This document shows, one piece after another, positions 21,146-33,600 of a DNA stretch of 64,000 nt. The stretch is from NCBI GenBank assembly GCA_033026295.1, contig CM065181.1, positions 992,001-1,056,000 of the forward strand, written 5' to 3'. Both the position numbers and the translations under genes were made by a program. This DNA is from Channa striata (Eukaryota > Chordata > Actinopteri > Anabantiformes > Channidae). The first letter of the stretch is position 1. Each line of letters starts with the position of its first letter. A model generated the notes under the pieces. That model was not told the origin of the DNA. It saw only the letters and a program-made list of their open reading frames with translations, and ran no database searches.

Positions 21146-24100
21146 TATGTACTACAGTTTGACTGCTTTCATGCAACCTAACTTATATAAGTTGGGGTGT
21201 GCATATGACATTATACACATAGACATGTCCGTTTGCTAGAAAGATGCATGTGTCCTTACAGACATTCAGCTTTGTTTGGAACCAATAAGCAAAAAATAAG
21301 CAAATTATGTTTAGCATAACTAAACATAATTTTTTGCTACGGATACCCAAGACTTTAGTTGTTGGTTCCATTTGGAACAGAGTTACAATGCACAACCCTG
21401 GGTATATGCAGATTTCAAATAACCACATTTAAGTGCATTTAAAGTCTTTTTCTTTATTACAGAGAAAAGCTGATTTCATTTTTTTCCAGGTAAGGTTGGC
21501 AAGAGCATGATCTTTACAGGAAATCTAAAATAACAGTATTTTTTTTTTTTTTTTTTACTTTTTATGGTCGATTCCATTTAAAGGTTAAGTAAAAGAAGGA
21601 AAATATTTAAAAGGCTTATTTATTGCATGCAAATTCTTTCTCCTGCACTGTATCTCTCATTCTGGACGAGTAAAGCCCTCTAGGATGTTCCTCTTCTAGC
21701 TAGAGTTTTTGATATTGGCATAGAGGACATAATATTCGTACCAATGAAGATTGTATCAGTTTTGAAAGAAAGGTAAAAAGAGCCTGAACGGTTGTGAATG
21801 TAACATCACTAGATTTAGAAATAAATTTAACTGGTTGCAAGTAAAAGAGAGATATTATCACAACAGCCTTACATTTACTTAACATCTGCTCAAGATGGGG
21901 CTTTTAATTCTTCTATACTGCTGGGTTGAGTAATTATGCATCATATTTTATTTGTTAAATATGTCACTGGATCTTTTTCTGTGGTGTACAGACCACAAGA
22001 CACCATTTGTTTGCTGAGAGCAGTGTGCAAGAGAGATGGTAGATCTGGATGAGGGAGTTAAGGTAGGCAGGTGCTTTTGAGCTGACCATGCTGTAAGCAA
22101 GTGTCAGAGCTTTGAAGTTGTTGTGAGAAGCTAGTGGAAACCAGAAGATAAACAGCTAAATGTGTAGCAGAAGCTGGGGTGAAAACAGTCCTTTTGACTA
22201 CAGACATGCAGTTTCAGAGTGCAATGGAAAACAAAGTGGGGGTGGAAGTGCCCTAGGTGAGAGCGTGCAGGTGGGTGAGGTGTCATCTTCTGTGTGAGAG
22301 ACATGCACTGTATTTTCAGGGACGTGCCAGAAGCACATGGTGAAATAAAGGTTATTTTTATAAAAGGTTTTAAAAAAGGCAAATAAGATAAATGAAATAC
22401 AAAAAGAAGAAGTAAGGTGTCTCATAGTTTGCTTGCTCAGTGAAGTCATTTACTACTGATAGTAAATGTATTTAGATGTAAATTTAGATTTAGGTAATTG
22501 ATGGTATTGTTTGTGTTGTCCGCCATCGCTTCAGCTGCTTTTTTGTGCATCATGTTCGGCCCCCTACTCGAAGTGCCCAAGCACCACACCTTACTCGATT
22601 AGCTTGAGTATTTCTTCACAAGTGTGAACGCATCTGGCCCGGACTATCTCCTGCTGTTAGCTGCACGTCTGAAAGCAAAACTCTAGATTATGACTGGACC
22701 TGATCTTCCAGACATCCTCTAGAATGCATGTCTGAAAGGGCTTTAAGCCTTAAAACATCTTCTATGAGCAAATAATTTCTTTCTCAGTGTTTGTTCTTTA
22801 CTTTGTATTTTCTGTATTAGCTGTACTGTGGAACACAAAAGTTCAATAAATCTGCAATCTTGCAATCTGCAAGTTTTTTAATACATCGATCTCTGGCGTG
22901 CATAATTTTTTGGACCATCGGACACGCTTAAGGTTGCTTCTACACACCTCTTGACAAAAGTGTGTCTCATATGCACATTTTATAGTAATGGAAATAACTG
23001 TTGACAAAATGTACAGTACATGAATGATTTCCATTACCAGTATGTGTCAGTTTATTAACCCAGGAAGGAGCGCTCCATCCTGGGTAAGTTTCTAGCCAGA
23101 CCTGGCTGTGACATTTTAACCTTTTTTAAAATTTCTCCATGGCCCATGTGTCAGTGCCCACTGAATATAAATTGATTATTTATAATATCTGTTGTCGAAC
23201 CATCTTGGGAATGATTGATTTTCAGCAACAATTTATAATAAAGTTAATGACACTAGTGTGAATTTTTGTATACAGAGATGTTTGCCATATCTGTAAGTTT
23301 CCTAAAATGATAAAGCCAAATGAGGTTTCGTTTGTCCTTAATTGCATCCACCAAACTCTGGACGTAAAAAAGTTTGCTTGTCACAAAATAAAGCACAGTT
23401 GTACGACATTGGAGATGTGTGTGGTGTAATTTAGTTCCATTATTAATTAATGATAATTAGTACTTCCCCTGTAGTTTCTCAAAAGCAACTGCCGGCAGTT
23501 CTCAGAAGTTACAACAGTAATGTCAACTGTTTCTGTTTCCTTAGAGAAGCCTGCATATGTTAGATATGCTACTCAACAAGCTCGGGTTAAGGGCCGCCAT
23601 AGCTGCAGAAAAAAAAAGTAATTCTGTTGCCTCAGTGGCATCAAAAATCTGACATGCCACCTCCTGTCTTTTTACTTGCCTTTGTGCACAGGTGTAAACC
23701 GATCATCTAACCAACTTTCTCAGGGAAAGCTGACTTCCAAAAATGTTGGAGTCAGGTGATTTATTGGCCAAGTATTAACACAACCAGGTTTTTAAATAGG
23801 CATTCTCCAACATCGGGTGTGCGTAACAAAAGGCTGCAGAAAGGAACATGCAGATGACTAAATAAATGAGGGATCATTAACGGGTGATACCGCTTTATGA
23901 GAAAAAAAGGCTGTTTAATATCTGACAGAAAATTTAACCAACACAATGCGACTTGTACAAGTCCCCCCCCCCTCTCTTTTCCTTTCCCCTCAATTTGTCA
24001 GGAGCCAGGCATACAAATAATTTAGAGGCAGAGGAGAAATCTGATTACTCTGTTAATGCATGTATACTTGGATTTCCAATAACCAGGTTTTTTAAGTGCA

Positions 24101-26500
24101 TGTAAACGTCATTCCCCAATTACCAAAGAAAGCTGATTTCTCAGAGTGATCTGGTTAGTGCTTAAATTCATATAATTACAGACACTGGTAATCATGTTAT
24201 GAAGGATAGGGTTAGCATGGAAACTCTTATGTGCAGCAAAAATTTGAAAGGAGGGATGACCTCTGGGTCTTCACAGTGAGTAAGATCTGCTTAATATCAA
24301 TGAAAAAAGTTTAACTAGCTGACGTTATGTGAAACAAGCAGGAAAGCTAAATGCACTGCTTTCCTACACTATAATCAACATTCAATTCACCATACAATAC
24401 CATGGACAACAACAACTATGGACAAAGGTTTTAAATTTAATGGATACTGTTTATCATGAACAATAATAATTTCAATCATAAAGCAGAAGATAATTATTTG
24501 GACAGTTTCTTATATGAAATGACAAGCACATCAGTTACTTCTTACTTGTCTAGCAGGCACTCAGGCTTAGCTGTTACACTAGTACTTGTCATTTTCTATG
24601 GTATGGTTTTAATGTTCTGGTAGTTACTTTATTTCACTTTTCTTTGCTCTGCCCAATCAATCCTCCTATGTTTGTGTGTTTCACCTAGTGTTTCCTCATG
24701 TATAATATAATAATATAATAAACATGATGTTGAGTTAGAGTTGTTGCAGGACAAGTTTTGGTTGTGGACTAAAAGCTATTGTCTTATTTGTACATATGTG
24801 TACAAAAGCCTGACCTGTTTTTTCAATGTCAGGTCAGAAAGATTCTAGGCATGTGAGCATGCATTTCAATATATGCATGTTCGTCAAACTTTACAGAAGT
24901 TCTATAACACTACCTACCCCACCCCATAGGTCAATGTGGTCTTTATCAAGATACAATTGTAGTTATGGTAGTTTATCTGTTTAATTTTTAAGACAGCAAT
25001 GGCACTAGCCACCTTTCAGCTCCTTCACATAGCCAGGTCATTGTTCAGTGTTGGTCGTGAAATGAAAGCAAGACATTTCTGCATCTTCATTGTCTGTTAA
25101 AAAGAGTTTAAAAATGCAATGCCCACAACTACCCTGGCTTGATGTATACCACATGGTAACCACCCTGATCCAAAATCCCTGGGCAAGGTACAGGTACAGC
25201 AATGGCAGTAAAGAGTTTAAAGATGCAAAATCAAGTGCAGATAGCCTGCAACATCTTAATCCTTAAAATAAAACATTCACGTTTTTCATAAAACTGTAGT
25301 GACAATGTACCGTACACCGGTGGTACAATCTGTATGATGCAGTTTGTCATTTCTTAAACACTAAATAATTTAGGGTATTTGCAAGGACATTAGAGTCTTC
25401 TGTGTTATCAGATAAAAGCATTTAAGTGTTTCTTAACTAGTAATTTTAAGTGTATGCATGCAATTGGTGAGGCTGGATTGCTCACAGGGCTCTGTTTATG
25501 TCTCACAGTCTGCTAGGCCCCAATGTTGCCATAGGAGATACAGACGACTAGTGGACGACGTAATTTTTCCGTCTCAGTGATGATAAACAACGTCAGTATA
25601 ACGAATTAATAGCCAACTTCCCAAAAGATTCTGAAAATCCGACTAATCGTGCGGCATTATTTGTATCAGTGAGCCCTGTTTATTTTCGCCAGAAAGGCAT
25701 CATGATCACTACACACATCCGCATCCCGATATTTAGCTCATCATACCAAAGGTGATGTTCATGTCATTTAGCAACTACTGTATTTCTTAATATCTAGCTT
25801 AATGATTTGGTTTGAATCTCCATTATAACACGCAGGAATATACCATGACGTTAACAGCTCAAACTGTGGTGCGCTAAAATATTAGCGTTACAGATATTAT
25901 AGTATATTATCACTATTGGTTACGGGAGCAGTTATAAAATGCAACGATTAAAAGTACCTTCTCGGTGGTGTTAGCGTCAAACATCAGATCCCAAATGTAT
26001 TATGACCTAATTAAAACACTAGCCAGGTAGCCTAGCATCTCGCCCCGATAGGTGTAGTTCAACCCTAGCTAAAAAAGGACGGTTCGCTAAATGGAACTAG
26101 CTATGGAACCTTGACAATTTTTGATACTCTGGCTTACAGGTGGAATTCCATATGCCTTAAAACAATATCACACCCGAAGATGGATTAATTATGGTCCGCT
26201 TTACAATTCGGAATACATTTTATTTACAAAGCTGTGTTCACTTGAATAAAAATTCAATATTTTCTGGTACTTCGGCCATCAGTATCACTACATTATCGCA
26301 CCAAAACACAACGTGGCGCCTGACAGCCAGTGACGGGGGAGATATATAAAGTTTTGACTTCATTGAAGTTAGTGTTGTACAGTTAATTTTTGGTAAGCCG
26401 ACCACAGAGACGTGTGATAATTGAAAACGTTCCGGTTTCCCGTTTGTAAAATATATATACATATTAATTTATCGCCCAAATTATTAATTTGCTGTTTCTT
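21146..26500. other. Non-coding, probably GLCCI1 intron 1 or flank
   Basis: No coding exon could be recognised on either strand. It holds homopolymer runs (T run near 21540), a poly-C run near 23965 and repeat-like segments near 22020-22260, all unassigned. If the GLCCI1 call at 26625 is right, this would be intron 1, and further exons would lie left of the window or be missed here. Confidence 0.4.
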
Positions 26501-26624
26501 TCAATCTAGTTTGGTGTGACGGTCGCAGCATACCAGGCAGGACTGACGACTAGCATAGCACCAAGCTATCTGACCGGTTATTAATGCATTGCAGACACAT
26601 TTCTCCCTGAAAGGATGATAGTAC

Positions 26625-26869
26625 CTTTGGAAGCGGACGAATGGGGAGAGCGCTCCGAGGTGCTCCAGTTGTCTGGCGGTGGTGAATCTCAGCCTGTGGA
26701 CCAGCCTGCCGTCCGAGCCGCTTCCACCCGGGTTGGCGGGACTGGAGCAACGGGACGTCGTCAGTCCTGCGTTGCTCCCGGCGATTATGGAAGAGGAAGC
26801 GGGGCGGGTAGGGCTGTGCTGATTTCCACGCAAAAGCTGGTACGGCACCGTGGCGTGGATAGGCTGCAT
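26625..26869 (-). CDS. glcci1: GLCCI1 (glucocorticoid-induced 1), first coding exon
   Basis: GLCCI1 is a glucocorticoid-induced protein of the FAM117 family, serine-rich and of poorly known biochemical role. The minus-strand frame starts MQPIHATVPYQLLRGNQHSP, closely matching the conserved early segment of vertebrate GLCCI1 (QPI.ATVPYQLLRG.QHSPTRP), then runs into serine-rich sequence. ATG at 26869-26867 is chosen because a TAG lies ten codons upstream in frame; mammalian proteins carry a low-complexity extension before this point, so the true start could be elsewhere. The exon end at 26625 (GT at 26624-26623) is a weak guess. Beyond about residue 25 the frame does not clearly follow the family, so a sequencing or real frameshift is possible. 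Its position next to UMAD1 matches the vertebrate gene order. The surroundings (26600-27010) are GC- and CpG-rich, as expected for a promoter-proximal first exon. Confidence 0.65.
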
Positions 26870-27300
26870 CCGGACCGTAGTGGTGCTGCTGTGGTGCTAC
26901 ATGGGGAGCAGGAGGCTGCAGGGGGCTGCAGGGGGGGCACTATACCTAAACCGCTGAAGCTTGGGATGCCGACACCAGCTGCCACGTTCAGCTCAGAAAG
27001 ATGTTGATGCAGTAAAGTGATGGAGAAGCAGGCCACCGTCCTGCCGAACAGCCAGCTGGCAGCTGGCTCATCAAAGTCAAGTTCCCAAACTAGTCACTTT
27101 ACGCGTCTGCAACACAAGGGAACAAACGGGCCCACCTGCACCCACGGAGTGACGACTTTCTGCTCCAGCCGAATTCAGACTTCTGTTATATGAAACTAGT
27201 GATTAAGAGGTGGACTTGCTGTTGGTGGCACCGAATCACTACGTCTGGCTGAGTCAATTAGCTTACAGTTGCATTTACCCGAGTATTTGAGGCCCACTTA
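26870..27300 (-). promoter_or_regulatory. CpG-rich 5' region of GLCCI1
   Basis: High GC and frequent CpG continue to about 27200, against an AT-rich background on both sides. An open plus-strand frame over 26615-27007 is the antisense of this segment and not a gene. Promoter function is inferred from composition and position. Confidence 0.45.
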
Positions 27301-30300
27301 CGGGTTTTAAGATTTAGAGTTTAATATATTATATTGCCCTACATTCAGAGGCAGACTCTTTAGTCTACTGCATTCGTTTCTGCGGTTTTTAGTAATTAAC
27401 CTAGCAGATTCTTAATAAATTTATAATTAACTAACAAATGCATGTATATGAAATATGACTAGAGAGAGTGCCCTATCCTTATTTTACAAGCATGACTAAA
27501 CATTCTATGATTTTCTTTTTCTTTTTACAATATCAAAAATTATATATGCAGAAATTTACATTGGGCAACTCACACTCAAGGTGTAATCCAAGACTAAAAT
27601 TGATCAAACTGTTGTATGTAAATCAACATATGTAAACCTTTTCAATGTATGAGGATGCAAACGTAACTCTGAACCTGACATGATACTAATGCACATTCAG
27701 CTGGTACTAATGTTCCTTCATCATTCTAACAAAAATCTTCAAGGAGTTTATAAAAAGAATTCTAGTAAAATCATGACAATTGCATTGATGGAAAGATTTA
27801 CATGCCCCGATAAATTAATTAAAAATGGCTTTCAAAAAATTCTATTGAAAGGATATTTGTATTGGCTAACTGTGCAATAAATGCAATTTTGATAGACAAA
27901 CATTTCTGTTTTACTCTTTCTGAAATTAAAAAATAAGGGAATGCAAACTATCGCATTAAATTGTAGAAATCAAGGTATATTTATTACTTTTAAACACACT
28001 GTTGATCTTGAGTGTTTTAATATATTACTCCTAGATTCACGAAGGTTAAATTATCTCAGCATATTACCTTTAATAAACGTATGAGAATTGGACTATTACG
28101 TGAATTTGGTTATATGAAGAACAAATAACATTTGAAGGTCAGGTGTTACTTCATATACAGAAAGGAATATGGTAATATACTTTTCTGCAAATTAATAATT
28201 CTAATAAAGACACAATGATCAAAACCACTAATTAAAGGTTTCTTTCACACACGGAGTCTGTTGCAAAGTGAATGACACTTTAGTAAATTTCCATCCACAG
28301 TCACAACCATGAGGACACAGCAGCAGCAGCCAATGTGATTCAGGAACTACAGAATGCTTCAACAAAAACACTTAGGTAGGAGGGAAATCTGGGTTTTTGT
28401 TTCTAAAATTCAATATGAAAAGTACATGGAATATACTTTGAAGGCACAGCATATTTGATTAGAGCAAATTTGATCAAAACATACAGTGGTAAATTCATGA
28501 CTATAAAAAATATTTCTCAGCAAAATCTGCCTAGATGTTTCTAAAGCTCATATTTAGGATAAAAATCATCACGTCCATCAGCTAACATCATGTAATCTAT
28601 TTATCTGTTGACAACATTATTCTAACAGTACTTAAAACAACTACAGACTAATAAAAGTGAAGTGATTCCCCTAACATTTGTACTGTTTATCGGCAATAAA
28701 GCAGAAGCGATAGTAACAAAGGTTTATGCTATATATTCTCAAATAAAAGCTTAATTTACAAATAATGGCATACTTCAATAATAGGAGCAAAACAAGGCTA
28801 GTACTGTGAAAGCCTGGGGAAATAATTGTCAGCTGGTACTATCTGCACATTTTCAGTCAATATTATAGGACTTCAAGTTGTTACTTTAACTTTGATTTAA
28901 AACAACGTAACAAAAAGTGAAACATGTTGCTGGCATAAAATTCAGAAACGAGCAAATCTCTCCCTTTATATACTTATTTCATTAGGGACAAACATAGCAG
29001 ATGGTCTGCACATATATTTGCTAGATTTTTGTTTCGTTTTGTTTGTTGATGCAACCCTACTCAGTCTTAGCAAAGCTTTGGACCTGTGCTCAGGGTGCAC
29101 TTGGCCTGTGCAAACTGAAGGATCAGGGTGGACAGTTTGGGGATTTAAAGTCTTGTCCAGGGGCACTTTGACAACAGAAGAAACAGTTACACGTAAGACA
29201 CCCAATAAAATGTGAACCCACCCTTTAAAACTTCACTTTCTGCAGATTTTCCACATTATGTTTACCAGGAAAAAGGAAATAGAGGAAAACTGCTGTACGC
29301 TTTGACAGTAGCTTACCAACCACAAAAAGTTGAAGTGACTTAACATAATATGTCAATAAAAACATTTCTGTTAGAGATGGATTTAGCCCAGGGAGGTAGG
29401 TGAATTTTTTTCCTATATATTTTCTACCACTAGCACTAAGCTTTATTTAAATTACTGCTTCATCATTTAGGTACTACATCTTCAAATTCTTTTTTTAACC
29501 ATGCTCAAAGTAACAGTTAGCACACAGCATAAAGACTACAGATAACAAATGTTCTTAAATGATAATTCAAATTTAGAACAACTTTATCTATATTTTCACT
29601 TTTTTGCTACCATGTGTATCAGTCACAAGACACAGGAACAGTGAGTAAAGTTCTGTCCAAACCCAGTTTGTACCCATGTCCCAACTCATCTGAACATAAA
29701 TGAAACTGACAAATTTGAGACACGAAGGTACATAATGCAACAATTGATGCCAGTGCGTCGGCTACAACAATTTTTTTTTCCTTTCTTACAGTTTGGCATT
29801 TAGTATTTATGTTCAAAAACAGACAAACATAGAACCAAACAATTAGCAGAGCTATAAAAATTTGGACATGTGGTGAATTTGAAAATGACCAACAATAAAC
29901 CTGAACAAAGCATGACGGGTTACAGAACAAAACTCCGTAAGCCTAGTTTCCTTGAGCCTGTCAGGTTCAGCATGTAGTAATCAAAGATTCAGATAGTCAA
30001 TAACCTATCAAATTTAGAATAAATTGTTTGAAAAAAAATAGAAAGGGTGCACAGTAAACTGGTTTGTAAAACATTACCAGCCATCATAATTTACTACTCA
30101 ACTTTGACCCACCATACCCTCTGACGTTGCATGCACAATTTTAGGTGCATTGAGAGATTATAAAGACATTTCCAGTGTTTGGTGTGATTAGTTTTGTTTT
30201 TGTTGTTTATTTATTTTTTATTGTTTATTATTGTTTTTATTATTGTTTGTTTATTCACCCACAGTGTATTTCTGTCTTCCTGTCATTAAAAGCATCTTAA

Positions 30301-30631
30301 CAAGGAACAATTCTGTTCAATTCCAACAAGTCAAAAATGTAACTTTTTGCAATGATCAGTTGCAGAGTGTGTGGGATTTCTTTCTTGTTTCCTATATTCA
30401 CTGTACTTTCATTTAATTTCCAAAGCACTAATATAAAACAAAAAACTGTCAAGTTATCATGAGGAACTCCATGTTTTTCAGTTGTACAACTTATTATATG
30501 TTTTGTGTTATTTTCCTGTTATTTTTTGTGTTAAGGATCACATATGCTGTTGAGCTGGATGATCAATAGACAGCCAAGTCGACCCCATTGTGAACAGCTG
30601 GTGAAAATCCTGTTATCACAATTCAAACAAA
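27301..30631. other. AT-rich intergenic DNA between GLCCI1 and UMAD1
   Basis: No exon recognised. The end near 30190-30245 contains several TTTATT motifs, the complement of AATAAA, so the UMAD1 3' untranslated region probably ends about here. Confidence 0.45.
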
Positions 30632-33600
30632 CTAGGCATTATGAAGCACAGAGTTCTCTAATGTAAAATCATAGTGAAAATGAGCCAGGCTAATGTCCTG
30701 GGATAGCAGCACATCAGGCATGAACGGGAATCCTGCCTGCATGGCCAGGACATGAGGAGCCAAGGTGAAGGGGATGTCCCCAAGAAGATCCGGCACTGTC
30801 AAAGCAGCTTCAACTGCTGAGGGCTCTGCTAATGCCTGCACACTAGGTAAAGTCGCAGGAAGCTTCATGTCACTGGGCTGAGCTGGAGTTGTACAGGATG
30901 ACTGTGAGAGAGAGGAGACAGAGTAGTCAACGTACAGTACGGAAACATAGTCAGTGCAGATATTTTAAGCATACAAGCGATTTACTATTTCTACTCCAGA
31001 AGCAGAAGAAGGAGATTCAACTTTATTTATAAAGTGCCACTTTACAACAAAATCATCACAAGGCATTTTACATAATAAAGTGAAGACTATACAGACATTT
31101 AAAGAAAACCCAACAAATCCCCCTTGAGCAGCTATAGGCAACAGTGGAAAGGAAAAACTCCTTTTAACGGAAGAAACCTCCAGCAGAAACAGGCTCAGGG
31201 TGGACGGCCATCTGCCTTGACCAGTTGGGGTGAGTGGAAAGTGGGGAGAGAAAAGAACAGGGCAACAAAAGCAACAACACAATGTTGGGCAGGTTGGTAG
31301 GACCAGTAGCTGCGCACAGGAAGACAAAGCTCCAAAGCCAGAGACACATGAAGACAGGGACAGAATGAGGTAGACAGAGAGGGAGAAGCACAACTATGGG
31401 AGAAAGAAGACAAAGAGGTAATGTCATACAGTGGTGACATATAAATGTGGGGTGAGAGGAGGAAAGTGGCTCAGTGCAGAGTCCCCCAGCAGTCTAAGCC
31501 TACAGCAGCATGACTATAACCAACTATAAGCTTTATCAAAGAGGAAGGTTTTGAGCCTAGTCTTAAAAGTAGAGAGGGTGTCTGCTTCCCGAATCTGGAC
31601 TGGGAGCTGGTTCCAAAGGACACGAGCTTGATAGCTAAAGACTCTGCCTCCCATTCCTAACAATTCTTAAGATGTTTAAAGTGAAACTCGTGTAACCTAT
31701 TGAAACTAATACAATATGTGACTACTAATATGTGAATACTACTCTTTTGGCTTTTCCCATCAGGGGTCACCACAGCGAATCATCCTCTTCCACTTCACTC
31801 TATCCTGGTCATCTTCCACTATGACACCAGCTAACCTCATGTCCTCTGCGCTGTTCCTCTGATGAACTTGTTCCTTATTCTGTCCAACCTTGTGACTCCT
31901 AAGGAGAACCTCAACATCTTCATCTCTGCTGCTTCCATCTCTGCCTCTTGTCTCTTTCTCACTGCTACTGTCTCTAACCCATAGAGCAGAGCTGGTCTCA
32001 CCACTGTCCTGTACACCTTTCCTTTGAGTCTTGCTGACACTCTTCTGTCACACAACACTCCTGACACTTTCCTCCACCCACTCCAACCCACCTGCACTCG
32101 CCTCTTCACCTCTTTTCCACACTCCCCATCACACTGAACTGTTGACCCCAAGTACTTAAACTCCTGCACCTTCTTCACCTCAGCCCCCTGTAACCTCACG
32201 CTCCTACCTTGCTCCCTCTCGTTTAGACACATGTATTCCATCTTGCTAAGACTGACTTTCATGCCTCTTCTTTCCAGAACAAACCTCCACCTCTCCAGCT
32301 GTTCCTCCACCTGCTCTCTACTCTCACTGCAAATCACAATGTCATCTGCAAACATCATTGTCCAGGGAGATTTCTGTCTGACCTCATCTATCAAACTGTC
32401 CATCAGCATAGCAAACAAGAAGGGACTCAAAGCCGATCCTTGGTGTAGTCCCACCTCCACCTTGAACACCTCTGTCTGACCTACGGTACATCTCACCACC
32501 GCCATGCTCCTCTCATATATGTCCTGAACTACTCTGACGTACTTCTCTGCCACTCCCGACAACCTCATACAGTACCACAGCTCCTCCCTTGGCACCCTGT
32601 CATACGCCTTCTCTAAATCCACAAAGACAATTCAGCTCCTCCTGACCATCTCTGTACTTTTCCATCAACAATCTCAAAGCGAAAATGGCCTCAGTGGTGC
32701 TCTTACGGGGCATGAAACTATACTGCTGCTCACAAATCTCCACCTCCTTCCTAAGCCTGGCTTCCACTACGCTTTCCCACAGCTTCATTGTGTGGTTCAT
32801 CAGCTTTATCCCTCTGTAGTTGCTGCAGTTCTGCGTGTCACCTTTGTTCTTAAAGATCGGCACCAGAACGCTTCTCCTCCATTCCTCAGGTATCTTCTCA
32901 CTCTCTGAAATCCTCTCTTCATTCAGCCGCTCTTCATCCTTTTCACAGCCTTCAATTCAATTAAATTCAATTCAATTCAACTTTATTTTATATAGCGCCA
33001 ATTAACAACAAGGTTATCTCAAGGCACTTTACTTAATAAAGTCAAGACTATACACCTCATTCCTTCTAATCTCTGCTATTTCCTGCTCCACAACATCTAC
33101 ATCTTCCTCCCTTCTTTCCCTGTCATTTTCCTGATACATCAGCTCCTCAAAATACTCCTTCCATCTACTCTGCAGACTCTCCTGGGTTGTAAGCACCTTT
33201 ACATCTCTGTCTTTAATCACCCTGATGAGTTTCACATCTTTCCCATCCCTATCGCTCTGTCTGGCTATCCCGTACAAGTCCTTCTGTCCTTCCTTCGTGT
33301 CTAACCTGTCATACAGCTCATCGTAAGCTTTCTGTTTGGCCTTTGCCACCTCCCTCTTCACACTGCACTGCACTTCCTTGTACTCCTGTCTACTTTCCTC
33401 AGTCCTTTCTACATCCCACTTCCTTTTAGCTAACCTCTTCCTCTGGATGCAGTCCTGTACTTCCTTTTTCCACCACCACGTGTCTTTATCATCTTTCCTC
33501 TTTCCAGATGACACACCAAGCACCTTCCTACCTGTCTCCCTGATTACATCTGCTGTAGTTTCCCAGTCATCTGGAAGCTCTTCCTGACCACCCAAAGCCT

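Noticed and set aside
26615..27007. 130-codon plus-strand frame in the CpG-rich region
   Set aside because: It is antisense to the GLCCI1 first exon and has repetitive Gly/Arg content expected from GC-rich DNA; no family match.
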